DNA of 64,000 bases, taken from contig DATLLJ010000143.1 of NCBI GenBank assembly GCA_035537875.1, positions 1 through 64,000 on the forward strand, read 5' to 3'. This DNA is from DATLLJ01 sp035537875 (GTDB taxonomy: Bacteria > Acidobacteriota > Vicinamibacteria > Vicinamibacterales > CAVVIG01). The position numbers and the translations under genes are program-made. The notes below the pieces were generated by a model, which was not told the origin of the DNA, searched no databases, and worked only from the letters and a program-made list of their open reading frames with translations. Each line of letters opens with the position of its first letter. Position 1 is the first letter of the stretch. Below are positions 1 to 8,255 of the stretch, piece after piece.

Positions 1-361
1 GCGCGAACGATTCGATGATCGGCCGGTACTTCGTCGCGAGGCGGACCGTTCTGGCCGATGCAGACCGGCGCGAGGGAATGAGGTAGGACGCTTCGCCGAA
101 GTACTGGCCGTCCTGGGACTCGATCGTCAGGCACAAGCGCCGCTCGGTACCCGGTGGCAGAACGACGGAGAGCGCGCTCAAATCTGGGCGAACGTCCAGG
201 GGGCCGTAGTGAATCCCGCGGAACACGCTCCCGGAGCTCTTGGTCCGCTCTTGAACCGACTCTCGGATGGTCTCACTAACGAGGTCGGCCTCCTGCGTCA
301 GGCCGGCAGATGGCGCTAGCAGGACACCAATCGCCAGGAAGATGATCACCTCGGAACGCAT
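1..361 (-). CDS. Partial secreted protein of unknown function
   Basis: The reading frame opens with ATG at 361 and runs without a stop off the left edge of the window (120 codons visible). The start is supported by a GGAGGG about 12 bases upstream. The first 23 or so residues (MRSEVIIFLAIGVLLAPSAG...) form a typical Sec signal peptide, so the product is probably exported. The visible mature part has no motif I recognise. It contains a stretch (LPPGTERRLCLTIESQDG) that could belong to a beta-sandwich protein. The C-terminal part is missing, so no function is proposed. Confidence 0.5.
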   Translation of the reverse strand, partial: MRSEVIIFLAIGVLLAPSAGLTQEADLVSETIRESVQERTKSSGSVFRGIHYGPLDVRPDLSALSVVLPPGTERRLCLTIESQDGQYFGEASYLIPSRRSASARTVRLATKYRPIIESFA

Positions 362-462
362 GAGGATCGACGCCCTCCGTCTCGAGTTGAAGCCGGCCTG
401 TGAAAAAGGGAACGGATGGCTGAATAGGCCCGGGCAATTGCTGTATCACGAAACATTGAACG

Positions 463-485
463 GGTCTATACTGATGGTATAGACC
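463..485. promoter_or_regulatory. Perfect palindrome, probable VapB operator
   Basis: GGTCTATAC-TGATG-GTATAGACC is a perfect 9-bp inverted repeat with a 5-bp spacer, ending 12 bases before the vapB start codon. It overlaps candidate -10 boxes (TATACT at 467-472 or TATAGA at 478-483; the latter is 16 bp downstream of TTGAAC at 456-461). VapB/AbrB-type antitoxins are known to repress their own operon by binding such inverted repeats, so autoregulation is inferred. Confidence 0.7.
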
Positions 486-497
486 AAGCGAGGGATC

Positions 498-737
498 GTG
501 ACCACCATTGCCAAGCTGTTCAAGAACGGGCGAAGCCAGGCCGTGCGCCTACCCCGCGAGTTCAGGTTCGAGGGGGACCGCGTCAGAGTGCGCCGCGCTG
601 GGCGAGGGGTGCTCGTCGAACCACTCGTCACCGACGTCGCCGCATGGTTCGCGGAACTGGATCGACTCGCATCCGAACCCTTCATGCCGGAGGGACGTCA
701 GCAGCCACCGACACCAGAGCGAGACGTGTTCGAATGA
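498..737 (+). CDS. vapB: VapB-type antitoxin (AbrB/SpoVT fold)
   Basis: A 79-residue antitoxin. The N-terminal half (TTIAKLFKNGRSQAVRLPREF) is the swapped-hairpin AbrB/SpoVT DNA-binding domain typical of VapB, with the RSQAVRLP signature. The acidic C-terminal tail would wrap around the toxin. Translation starts at GTG 498, three bases after the Shine-Dalgarno-like GAGGG at 490-494. The stop overlaps the start of the downstream PIN toxin (ATGA), so the two are translationally coupled. It should neutralise the VapC RNase and, with it, repress the operon through the palindrome just upstream. Confidence 0.88.
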   Translation: MTTIAKLFKNGRSQAVRLPREFRFEGDRVRVRRAGRGVLVEPLVTDVAAWFAELDRLASEPFMPEGRQQPPTPERDVFE

Positions 738-1156
738 CGACGTACCTGCTTGATACGAACGCCTGCATCTCGTTGATAAACGGCAGCGAAATCAACGTGC
801 GTCGACGACTTAAGCGAGCAGTGTCTCGCGGGAGCGTGATCCTGCTTTCGTCGATCGTTGCGTTCGAGCTTTGGTACGGCGTTGCAAAGAGCCGGCGCAA
901 GGACAGTAACACTCAACGGCTCGAGACGTTCCTTGGTGGCCCTCTCGAGTGGGCTCTCTTCGACGAAGACGATGCGCGCGCCGCGGGCACTGTTCGCGCT
1001 GAGCTCCAGGCCGTGGGTAAACCTGTCGGCGCCTATGATGTCCTTCTCGCCGGGCAAGCCCGCAGGCGCGGCGCGACACTTGTGACCTCCAACACGAAGG
1101 AGTTGGCGCGCGTGCAGGGCCTGAAGTGGGAAGACTGGGCAGCTTCTCGTCGCTGA
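734..1156 (+). CDS. vapC: VapC-type PIN-domain ribonuclease toxin
   Basis: A 140-residue PIN-domain protein, the usual length for VapC. The Mg-binding acidic residues are visible: D7 in YLLDTNA, E45 in IVAFELWYG, D102 in GAYDVLLAG, followed by N120 in VTSNTKEL. The family cleaves tRNA or rRNA and arrests growth when the antitoxin is degraded; the exact RNA target cannot be read from sequence. The start at 734 overlaps the vapB stop by four bases. The active site looks complete, so the toxin is probably functional. Confidence 0.9.
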   Translation: MTTYLLDTNACISLINGSEINVRRRLKRAVSRGSVILLSSIVAFELWYGVAKSRRKDSNTQRLETFLGGPLEWALFDEDDARAAGTVRAELQAVGKPVGAYDVLLAGQARRRGATLVTSNTKELARVQGLKWEDWAASRR

Positions 1157-1227
1157 ACACACGACATCGACCTCATGGACGTGATCTCGTGGTCTGTCGA
1201 TCAGACATCGTCGCCGGAAGCGGAGAT

Positions 1228-1431
1228 CGCCTGCTCCGCTCGCTCTTCCGAGGCCGCGACGACGTGTACGTCCAGGTGAATGGCAATGTCGGCGTCCGGG
1301 CGCGGCATCCCGACGGTCGATTATTCGCCGCGATCGGCTTCACGATCGCCAACGGAAGAATCGCCGAGATGAACATCCTCGCGGACTCGGATCGACTCAG
1401 CAGGCTCGATCTCTCGGCGATCGAACGCTGA
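1228..1431 (+). pseudogene. Remnant of a SigJ-like ECF sigma factor (C-terminal SnoaL-like part)
   Basis: The frame encodes roughly 67 residues resembling the C-terminal SnoaL-like domain of SigJ/ECF41-type sigma factors: a VNG turn, a PDGRLFAAIGF strand, then IANGRIAEMNILADSDRLSRLD ending close to the usual C terminus. No sigma region 2 or 4 precedes it; the upstream DNA from 1157 leads directly from vapC. I read it as the 3' remnant of a lost sigma-factor gene. A short expressed protein from GTG 1189 cannot be excluded. Confidence 0.42.
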
Positions 1432-1490
1432 GCGGCATGACTCGTATTTCTTCTGGCGCCGCGTAGCCACGCCTGTTCTAGGATGAGAAC

Positions 1491-1913
1491 ATGAAAAAGT
1501 CGGGCGCGAGCCAAGGCCAGTCGGCATCGGTTCTCATCGCGGAAAGAATCGCCGAACTTGGAGACTGGCGCGGGAAAACCCTAGGCAGAATGCGTAAGCT
1601 CATCAAGGAAGCAGACCCGGACGTCGTCGAGGAGTGGAAGTGGGTCAAACCAACCAAACCCGGCACGCCGGTTTGGTCGCACGACGGCATCATCTGCACC
1701 GGCGAATCCTATAAGAATGTCGTGAAGCTTACCTTCGCCAAGGGCGCGTCTTTCAAAGATCCGGCCCGTCTTTTCAACTCGAGCCTCGACGGAAACGTAC
1801 GCCGCGCGATCGACATCCACGAAGGAGAAGAAGTTGACGAATCCGCGTTCAAGGCGCTCGTTCGCCAGGCGGTCGCCCTCAACAGTTCTGGCAAGTCGAA
1901 ACCTTCGAAGTAA
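1491..1913 (+). CDS. DUF1801 domain protein
   Basis: A 140-residue cytoplasmic protein of the DUF1801 (YdhG-like) family, recognised by the pattern GDWRGKTLGRMRKLIKEADPDVVEEWKW near the N terminus and the following PVWSHDGIICTGESYKNVVKLTF segment. Members are small, of unknown biochemical function, and common in soil bacteria. It is followed by a second DUF1801 gene in another frame, so the two probably form a tandem pair. ATG 1491 is the first start in the frame after an upstream stop, with only a weak ribosome-binding site (GGATGAGAAC). Confidence 0.75.
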   Translation: MKKSGASQGQSASVLIAERIAELGDWRGKTLGRMRKLIKEADPDVVEEWKWVKPTKPGTPVWSHDGIICTGESYKNVVKLTFAKGASFKDPARLFNSSLDGNVRRAIDIHEGEEVDESAFKALVRQAVALNSSGKSKPSK

Positions 1914-1935
1914 GAGGAAGCGCAAGCCCCCCTTG

Positions 1936-2346
1936 GTGGCCGCGAAGCCGGCCCTCCTCGCGGGCGGCAACCCTCAGATCGCGAAGGCCGACGGCGACGC
2001 CCCCGTGCAGGCCTACATCGCGGCCACGCCGGGCTGGAAACGCAACGTCGGGCGCCGCCTCGACGCGCTCATCGTGCGCGCGGTCCCCGGCGTGCGCAAG
2101 GCGGTCAGGTGGAACTCGCCCTTCTACGGAGTCGAGGGCCAGGGCTGGTTCCTCAACTTTCATTGCTTCACGAAGTACGTCAAAGTGGCCTTCTTCGGCG
2201 GCACGTCGCTGCGTCCTGTCCCCCCTGGCGAGTCCAAGCACAAGGAAGTGCGCTACCTCGACATCCGCGAGAACGACCAGCTCGACGAGGCGCAGATGGC
2301 GACGTGGATCCGGCAGGCGGCCGCCCTGCCCGGCTGGGTTCCGTAG
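1936..2346 (+). CDS. DUF1801 domain protein, second copy
   Basis: About 136 residues of the same DUF1801 family as its neighbour: DAPVQAYIAATPGWKRNVGRRLDALIV, then VRKAVRWNSPFYGVEGQGWF. The W-N-S-P-F-Y motif is typical. The open frame extends back to ATG 1834 inside the preceding gene, but that part reads as an out-of-frame shadow. I prefer GTG 1936 or TTG 1933, placed after AGAGGAAG at 1913-1920. The exact start is uncertain. Function is unknown; some homologues are described loosely as iron-chaperone-like, which I would not rely on. Confidence 0.7.
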   Translation: MAAKPALLAGGNPQIAKADGDAPVQAYIAATPGWKRNVGRRLDALIVRAVPGVRKAVRWNSPFYGVEGQGWFLNFHCFTKYVKVAFFGGTSLRPVPPGESKHKEVRYLDIRENDQLDEAQMATWIRQAAALPGWVP

Positions 2347-2385
2347 CGCCGGCAGGGATTCTCACAAAAACCGCACGTCCACCAC

Positions 2386-3381
2386 TTACGTTCCCGGTCT
2401 GATGAGCCGTCGCGAAAACCACAGTCCCGGCAACATGGGAATCCAGAAGCTGAGGCCCCGGAAGATCAGCGTTGCCGATAACGCGACCGAAACACTGATT
2501 CCCACCAAACGAAGCGTGAGCACTGATGCGGCTTCGTACGTGCCCAAGCCGCCCGGCACCACGCCCATCGTCCGAACAAGACTCGAGATCATGAAGCTGG
2601 CGAACACCGCATCGGCGGGCGCAGTTGCACCGAGTGAACGAATGCAGACCCAGACCGTCGCGGCGTCGAGCAAGAAGATGGCAGCCTGCCACCCTGTCGC
2701 AGCGCAGAACACTCCGGGGTTTCGCACCAGCGTCGCGTCGGCGTCTTGAAGGAAGGCGACAACGCCCTTGATCACGGGCAGTCGAGTGAGCTGTGTCCCA
2801 GCCTTCGCGGGTCGACCCGCCAACACGACGATACCAACCGTCAATGCCAACGCAAACGCGATGAACAACGCCGACAGGGATACGAGGATCAGGCTCGTCT
2901 CGCGGAGGACCGACGTAATCGCCAGCGCCACGAGAAGCGTCACCACATACGCAGCATGGTACGAAGCGATGTTGATCATGGCGCACGCGGCGGCGGAGTC
3001 ACGCGGCACGCCGCGCTGTTGGAGTGCCTTCACGATCACGACTGTGCTGCTGAGTCCAGCAGAGGGAAGCGCCTGATCGAGGAACAATTTCGTCAGGCTG
3101 AGCTGATACAGCCAGCCCCTCGGAAGGGCCACTCGCGTGGCGTGCGGTGCTCCGCGGAGAACTTCTGCCTGCGCGAGATAGGTCGCGGCCTGAAGCACAA
3201 TCGCCACCAGGAGCCATCCGGGCTTCGCCTGCTCCACCAGGCGCGCAAATTCCCGCTCTTCCGAAAGCTGTCGCGCAGCGACAAGGACTGCGGCGAGGAC
3301 GGCGGCTCCGAGAACCCACGCTAGCCAATGAATTCCCGCCGAGTTGCCGGTCTTCGAGGGTATCGCCAAGACCCGGAGCAA
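2386..3381 (-). CDS. Flippase-like / UPF0104 (LPG synthase TM region) membrane protein
   Basis: A 331-residue integral membrane protein with about eight hydrophobic segments. It matches the UPF0104 / lysylphosphatidylglycerol synthase transmembrane domain (YbhN, AglD-like): a long loop with LFLDQALPSAGLSST in the middle and a C-terminal VVPGGLGTYEAASV motif, which is diagnostic of the family. Members are thought to move lipid-linked molecules or to form the membrane part of MprF; no soluble acyltransferase domain is attached here. It lies 78 bp beyond the glucosidase stop on the same strand. A hairpin at 3422-3445 probably separates the two transcripts. Confidence 0.75.
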   Translation of the reverse strand: MLRVLAIPSKTGNSAGIHWLAWVLGAAVLAAVLVAARQLSEEREFARLVEQAKPGWLLVAIVLQAATYLAQAEVLRGAPHATRVALPRGWLYQLSLTKLFLDQALPSAGLSSTVVIVKALQQRGVPRDSAAACAMINIASYHAAYVVTLLVALAITSVLRETSLILVSLSALFIAFALALTVGIVVLAGRPAKAGTQLTRLPVIKGVVAFLQDADATLVRNPGVFCAATGWQAAIFLLDAATVWVCIRSLGATAPADAVFASFMISSLVRTMGVVPGGLGTYEAASVLTLRLVGISVSVALSATLIFRGLSFWIPMLPGLWFSRRLIRPGT

Positions 3382-3421
3382 AGCAGTCTGTGCAGGTTAG
3401 ATCTGCGGAGCCGACCCGCGA

Positions 3422-3445
3422 CCCGGGCCGCCGACGCGGCCCGGG
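3422..3445 (-). terminator. Strong GC hairpin after the glucosidase gene
   Basis: CCCGGGCCGC-CGAC-GCGGCCCGGG is a perfect 10-bp inverted repeat located 15 bp past the stop of the minus-strand glucosidase gene. It has no T-run on either side, so it is either a Rho-dependent or RNA-stabilising hairpin rather than a classic intrinsic terminator. Confidence 0.45.
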
Positions 3446-3459
3446 CCATGGATCCCGTT

Positions 3460-6195
3460 TCACTTCACCTCGGACGTTCCACGAGCAAATGCGGCACTCT
3501 TGGCTGCCTCGAGCAGCTTCTCCGCATCGAGCATTCCGAAGAGCTGGATCATCTTCGCCACCAATCCTGTCCATCCGGTCTGGTGACTCGCGCCGAGCCC
3601 CGCCCCGTTGTCCCCGTGGAAGTACTCATAAAACAGGATATGGTCGCGCCAGTGGACATCCTCCTGAAACTTCGTCGTGCCGCCGTACACCGGCCGGCGC
3701 CCGCTCTCGTCCCGCAGAAAGATCCGCGTGAGGCGGTCCGAAATCTCCTTGGCCACTTCGAAGAGGTTCATCAGCTTGCCCGAACCGGTCGGGCATTCGA
3801 TTTTGAAGTTGTCGCCGTAATACGAGTAGAAGTTCAGCAGCGCCCTGATGAGCAACGCGTTGACCGGCATCCAGATCGGACCGCGCCAGTTGGAGTTGCC
3901 GCCGAACATGCCGGTGTTCGATTCGGCAGGCAGGTAGTCCACGACGTGTGCCTGGCCATTCACGTGAAAGACGTACGGGTGCCGATCGTGAAACTTGGAG
4001 AGCGCGCGGATGCCGTAGGGGCTCAGGAACTCGTTCTCGTCGAGCATCTTGGTCAGGATCCGGCGGAGCCGGTCCGGGTTGACCAGGGCCAGAATCCCTC
4101 GGTCAGCCACGCCGAGATGCCCCTCGCCCGTCGGGTGCATCGTCGCCGAAAGTTCAGGCACACGGCGCAGCCGTTCCTGGACGTGCTTCAACGCCATCGG
4201 GATCCGATCCCTCTGCCACTTCTCGGTCACCGTGGTCGCGCACAGCGGGAGGAGCCCCACCATCGAGCGCACCTTGAGCCGCGTGGCGCTGCCGTCCGGG
4301 AGCCGCAACAGATCGTAGTAGAAGCCATCCTCCTCGTCCCACATGCCGTCGGTCCCGGGCCGGTTCATTGCCGCGGCGATGTAGTAGAAGTGCTCGGCGA
4401 ACTTGAAGACCATTTCCTGGTAGTTGGAGTCGTACCCCGCCAGCTCTACCGCGAGCTCCAGCATGTTCTGGCTGAAGAGGGCCATCCACGCCGTGCCGTC
4501 CGCCTGTTCGAGGTGGCCACCGGTGGGAAGCGGGGCGCTGCGGTCGAACACGCCGATGTTGTCGAGGCCGAGGAAGCCTCCTTCGAACACGTTCTTGCCG
4601 AAGCGGTCCTTGCGGTTCACCCACCAGGTGAAGTTCAGCAGCAGCTTGTTGAAGGTTGATTTGAGGAAGTCGACGTCCACTTCGCCACGCAGGGCCTGCT
4701 CGGTGCGATGGAGGAACAGCGTCGCAAAGGCGTGGACCGGGGGATTCACGTCGCTAAAGTTCCACTCATACGCGGGCATTTGGCCATTCGGGTGCAGATA
4801 GGAGCCGCGGAGCATTAACGTCATCTGCTCCTTGGCGAAATCGGGGTCCACAATCGAGAGCGGGAGCGTGTGGAAGGCCAGGTCCCAGGCCGCGTACCAC
4901 GGGTACTCCCACTTGTCGGGCATGGAGACGACGTCCTCGTTCAGCATGTGAAACCACTCCGAGTTCCGCGCATGTCGATATCCGTGATGCAGGGGGTTGG
5001 AGTGGTGCTCGTCAAGCCAGTTGTCTCCGTCGAAGAAAAAGAACTGCTTGCTCCAGAGCATGCCGGCGATGGCCTGGCGCATCACGTTGGCCGCATCCTT
5101 ACTCACAGATGGCGGCGTGACCGACTCGTAGAACTCGTCAGCTTCACGAAGCCTGTCACCGAAGACTTTGTCGAAATTCTTGCCAAAGGGTTGGCCCTTC
5201 TGGTCCAGAAAGCTGCTGGAGAGGCGCAGGCGAATCACAGTGCTCTGCCCTGCGCCGACATTGACCGTGTAGTGCGCCGCGACCTTGGTGCCCTGCTTGC
5301 CAGGATTCACCGCCTCTTGCCGGCCCTGCACCACACAGTCGTTGATGCCGTCTTTGACGTAGGGGCTCTCGTTCTGCTGTCCGGGGAAAAGCTTCTCGTG
5401 GTTGGTTTCGTTCTCGGTGAAGAGCAGCGGCACATTGCCTTCGCAAGACAGGACGAATGCACCCAGCTGGGGATGAGCGGCTGCGACCGCGGTCGCGCCT
5501 GCCGGTGCCTCGATCTGCTTGAGGTTCGGTTTCTCGGGAGCCCGATTCGACGCGGCAATCCACTTCGACCAGTCGTTGCGGAACCACAGCGTCGGCAGGA
5601 GATGAAGGTCCGCCGCGTCCGGTCCCCGGTTGGCCGCCGTGATTCGCACCAGGATGTCTTCGGCTTCGCCCTTGGCGTACTCCACGAATACGTCGAAATA
5701 GCGGTTGTCGTTGAAGACGCCGGTGTCGAGGAGCTCGTACTCCATCTCGTTGCGGTTGCGATGGCGGTTCGTCTCCACCAGGTCGCCGTAGGGAAAGGCC
5801 GCCTGCGGGTACTTGTAGAGGTACTTCATGTACGAATGAGTCGGCGTGCTATCGAGGTAGAAGTAGTACTCTTTCACGTCCTCGCCGTGGTTGCCTTCGC
5901 TGTTGGTCAATCCGAAGATCCGCTCTTTGAGAATCGCGTCCTTTCCATTCCAGAGGGCCAGGCCGAAACAGAGGCGCTGCTTGTCATCGGAAATGCCAGC
6001 GATACCGTCCTCACCCCAGCGGTAGGCGCGCGAGCGGGCCTGATCATGTGTGAAGAAGTTCCAGGCGTCTCCGTTTTCGCTGTAATCCTCGCGCACGGTC
6101 CCCCACTGTCGTTCGCTGAGGTACGGCCCCCACTTTTTCCATGGGGCGGTCCCGGTGCGGGCTTCATCGAGCCGATTCTGTTCATTGGTCGCCAT
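3460..6195 (-). CDS. GH63-type glucosidase (MGH1-like domain)
   Basis: A 911-residue enzyme of the GH63 / mannosyl-oligosaccharide-glucosidase-like family often annotated simply as glucosidase. Visible markers include the N-terminal LSERQWGTVREDYS, the (alpha/alpha)6-barrel segment EYPWYAAWDLAFHTLPL, and NSNWRGPIWMPVNALLI near the C terminus. It probably hydrolyses terminal glucose from alpha-glucosides or glucosylglycerate-type osmolytes; the substrate cannot be read from sequence. No signal peptide, so cytoplasmic. The frame is open to 6258, but ATG 6195 follows AGAGGGA directly and starts the MATNEQNRLDEARTG sequence usual for the family. The next genes on the strand use glucose 6-phosphate, so released glucose may feed them after phosphorylation. 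Confidence 0.85.
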   Translation of the reverse strand: MATNEQNRLDEARTGTAPWKKWGPYLSERQWGTVREDYSENGDAWNFFTHDQARSRAYRWGEDGIAGISDDKQRLCFGLALWNGKDAILKERIFGLTNSEGNHGEDVKEYYFYLDSTPTHSYMKYLYKYPQAAFPYGDLVETNRHRNRNEMEYELLDTGVFNDNRYFDVFVEYAKGEAEDILVRITAANRGPDAADLHLLPTLWFRNDWSKWIAASNRAPEKPNLKQIEAPAGATAVAAAHPQLGAFVLSCEGNVPLLFTENETNHEKLFPGQQNESPYVKDGINDCVVQGRQEAVNPGKQGTKVAAHYTVNVGAGQSTVIRLRLSSSFLDQKGQPFGKNFDKVFGDRLREADEFYESVTPPSVSKDAANVMRQAIAGMLWSKQFFFFDGDNWLDEHHSNPLHHGYRHARNSEWFHMLNEDVVSMPDKWEYPWYAAWDLAFHTLPLSIVDPDFAKEQMTLMLRGSYLHPNGQMPAYEWNFSDVNPPVHAFATLFLHRTEQALRGEVDVDFLKSTFNKLLLNFTWWVNRKDRFGKNVFEGGFLGLDNIGVFDRSAPLPTGGHLEQADGTAWMALFSQNMLELAVELAGYDSNYQEMVFKFAEHFYYIAAAMNRPGTDGMWDEEDGFYYDLLRLPDGSATRLKVRSMVGLLPLCATTVTEKWQRDRIPMALKHVQERLRRVPELSATMHPTGEGHLGVADRGILALVNPDRLRRILTKMLDENEFLSPYGIRALSKFHDRHPYVFHVNGQAHVVDYLPAESNTGMFGGNSNWRGPIWMPVNALLIRALLNFYSYYGDNFKIECPTGSGKLMNLFEVAKEISDRLTRIFLRDESGRRPVYGGTTKFQEDVHWRDHILFYEYFHGDNGAGLGASHQTGWTGLVAKMIQLFGMLDAEKLLEAAKSAAFARGTSEVK

Positions 6196-6478
6196 AGATC
6201 CCTCTTTTTCGTCGAATGGATAAGCAACGCTGCGCGGACGAACCTGCAAGTGTTTCACACCTTGCAGCGATAGGGTTCAGGCGTCGCTCGCGGGCGAATC
6301 CTTGCCTCGGAAAGCCAGCTCACGCCGCTCCGGTGATCCGCCGGCACATCGCACAAGGTCTGCCAGCGGCGAGATCCTGGTCGCCGAGCCGCTAATTGAC
6401 TGAGCTGGCGTGACTTGCGAGTGGAGCGCCGTCCTCAAGTGCGGTTGGACATCCGGCAGACTCCAGCCAAATGACCCC

Positions 6479-7168
6479 TCATGGCGGTTCGCCGGCCGCG
6501 TCGCGGTCAGCCAGCAGCAGTGCCCGGTCCTGACGTACGCGTGCGGCGGGAATGGATCGATCCGCCGTGCGCAGGCGCGACAGCATCGCGGCCTTGTCCG
6601 CTCCGGTCACGAGCCAGAAAACACGGCGCGCGCGGTTCAGCACCGGATAGGTCAATGTCATGCGGCGCCGGCCCATGTAGACGCCGGTGAGCGAGACGTC
6701 CAGGTCGGCGACGTTCAGGACCGGATCGCCGGGCACCAGCGAGGCCGTGTGGCCATCAGGCCCGAGGCCGAGGTGCACGAGATCGAGGACGGGAGGCGCA
6801 CCGGCAATCTGCTCGAGGAGCCGCCCGTAACCGCGAGCCGCGGCCTCGAGGTCTGCCTGGTCGACCGGCATGGCGTGCAGATGGTCGTGCGTCAGCGGTG
6901 CACGCTCGAGGCTGTCGCACAGGTGCGTGAGGTTGCGATCGGCGTGGCCCACCGGGGCGATTCGCTCGTCCACCTGCACCACGTGCACGCCGCTCCACGG
7001 CACGTCCTCGTCCGCGAGCGCACGGAGCATCTGCCACGGGGTCTTGCCGCCGCTGACGGCCACGACGAATCGCCCACGCGCCGCCACGGCCGCGCGCGCC
7101 TCCGCTGCAATCAACCGTGCGGCTTCCCTGGCCACGGCACCGGCATCGGCGAGGATCCGCGTCTCCAT
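6479..7168 (-). CDS. pgl: 6-phosphogluconolactonase
   Basis: A 229-residue DevB/Pgl-type lactonase that hydrolyses 6-phosphoglucono-1,5-lactone to 6-phosphogluconate, step two of the oxidative pentose phosphate pathway. Seen: VVAVSGGKTPWQMLRAL (phosphate-binding SGG), WSGVHVVQVDERIAP, and LVHLGLGPDGHTASLVPG, which is the family signature. It lies 43 bp downstream of the 6-phosphogluconate dehydrogenase gene, with isomerase before that, so the three form one operon. Glucose-6-phosphate dehydrogenase (zwf), the missing first step, is not in the window. Confidence 0.93.
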   Translation of the reverse strand: METRILADAGAVAREAARLIAAEARAAVAARGRFVVAVSGGKTPWQMLRALADEDVPWSGVHVVQVDERIAPVGHADRNLTHLCDSLERAPLTHDHLHAMPVDQADLEAAARGYGRLLEQIAGAPPVLDLVHLGLGPDGHTASLVPGDPVLNVADLDVSLTGVYMGRRRMTLTYPVLNRARRVFWLVTGADKAAMLSRLRTADRSIPAARVRQDRALLLADRDAAGEPP

Positions 7169-7211
7169 TGTCAGTTACCCTGGCGGCCACCACTGGGTTC
7201 TGCCTACCTCC

Positions 7212-8228
7212 TCACTTCGCGGGCTTCTCGTGATGGCCGCCGAACTGGAAGCGCATCGCCGACAGCACCTTGTTCTGGAAGTCCGCCTCGCCGCGCGACG
7301 TGAACCGTTGGTAGAGAGAGGCTGTGAGGACCTCGGCCGGCGTTCCCTCGTCGATCGCCGCCTGGATGGTCCACCGTCCCTCGCCCGAGTCCGACACGCG
7401 ACCCGAAAACTTGCCGAGGTCCGGTGATTCGAGCAGTGAAATCGCCGTCAGATCCAGCAGCCACGAGGCGACGACGCTCCCGCGACGCCAGACCTCGGCG
7501 ATGTCGGGCAGGTTCAAGTCGTACTGATAGTGCTCGGGGTTGCGGAGCGGCGTGGTCTCGGCGTCCACCTCGCGCCCTTTCTTCCCGACGTTGGCGTGCT
7601 TCAGGATGTTGAACCCCTCGGCGTACGCCGCCATCAGCCCGTACTCGATGCCGTTGTGGACCATCTTCACGAAATGGCCCGCACCGTTGGGCCCGCAGTG
7701 GAGGTAGCCCTCTTCGGCGGTGCCGCCGGCCTTCTCACGCCCGGGCGTCCGCGGGACATCGCCCCGGCCCGGGGCAAGGCGCCTGAAGATCGGGTCGAGG
7801 TGCTTCACGACCTCCGGCTCGCCGCCGATCATCATGCAGTAGCCCCGCTCCAGCCCCCACACGCCGCCGCTCGTGCCGACGTCCACGTAGTGGATGCCCG
7901 TCGCGGCCAGATCCTTCGTCCGCCGGATGTCGTCCACGTAGTAGGAATTGCCGCCGTCGATCAGGATGTCTCCCTTGTCGAGGTGCGGCAGGAGATCGGC
8001 GATCGCCTGGTCCACGACTCCCGCCGGCACCATCAGCCAGATCGCGCGCGGCTTCGCGAGCTTCCTGACGAGGTCCGCCTGCGACGCCGCGCCGACGGCC
8101 TTCTCCTTGACGAGATCCTCCACCGCCTTCGATGACCTGGCGAACACCACACACTCGTGGCCGCCGCCGATCAACCGGCGCACCATGTTCGCTCCCATCC
8201 GTCCCAGCCCAATCATTCCGAGTTGCAT
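7212..8228 (-). CDS. gnd: 6-phosphogluconate dehydrogenase, decarboxylating (short GndA/YqeC type)
   Basis: A 338-residue enzyme converting 6-phosphogluconate to ribulose 5-phosphate and CO2. The N-terminal Rossmann motif MQLGMIGLGRMGANMVRRL is followed by VFARSSKAVEDL, which lacks the NADP-specific pattern and suits NAD. IDGGNSYY, VDVGTSGGVWGLERGYCMMIGG and the catalytic GAGHFVKMVHNGIEYG are intact. The length fits the short bacterial GndA branch, not the 470-residue E. coli form. An insert rich in Gly/Arg (APGRGDVPRTPGREKAGG) precedes the active-site helix. It lies between pgi and pgl in one minus-strand operon. Confidence 0.92.
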   Translation of the reverse strand: MQLGMIGLGRMGANMVRRLIGGGHECVVFARSSKAVEDLVKEKAVGAASQADLVRKLAKPRAIWLMVPAGVVDQAIADLLPHLDKGDILIDGGNSYYVDDIRRTKDLAATGIHYVDVGTSGGVWGLERGYCMMIGGEPEVVKHLDPIFRRLAPGRGDVPRTPGREKAGGTAEEGYLHCGPNGAGHFVKMVHNGIEYGLMAAYAEGFNILKHANVGKKGREVDAETTPLRNPEHYQYDLNLPDIAEVWRRGSVVASWLLDLTAISLLESPDLGKFSGRVSDSGEGRWTIQAAIDEGTPAEVLTASLYQRFTSRGEADFQNKVLSAMRFQFGGHHEKPAK

Positions 8229-8255
8229 GACCGTGTCCCTTTCCTCCTTGTGTCT

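Noticed and set aside
1834..1935. N-terminal extension of the second DUF1801 gene from ATG 1834
   Set aside because: It overlaps 80 bp of the first DUF1801 gene in another frame and its Arg/Ser-rich sequence is a shadow; the family match begins later.
3328..4659. A 443-residue plus-strand open frame over the glucosidase gene, plus another at 4870-6273
   Set aside because: Antisense shadows of a well-supported gene in GC-rich DNA; low-complexity Arg/His/Val composition and no ribosome-binding site.
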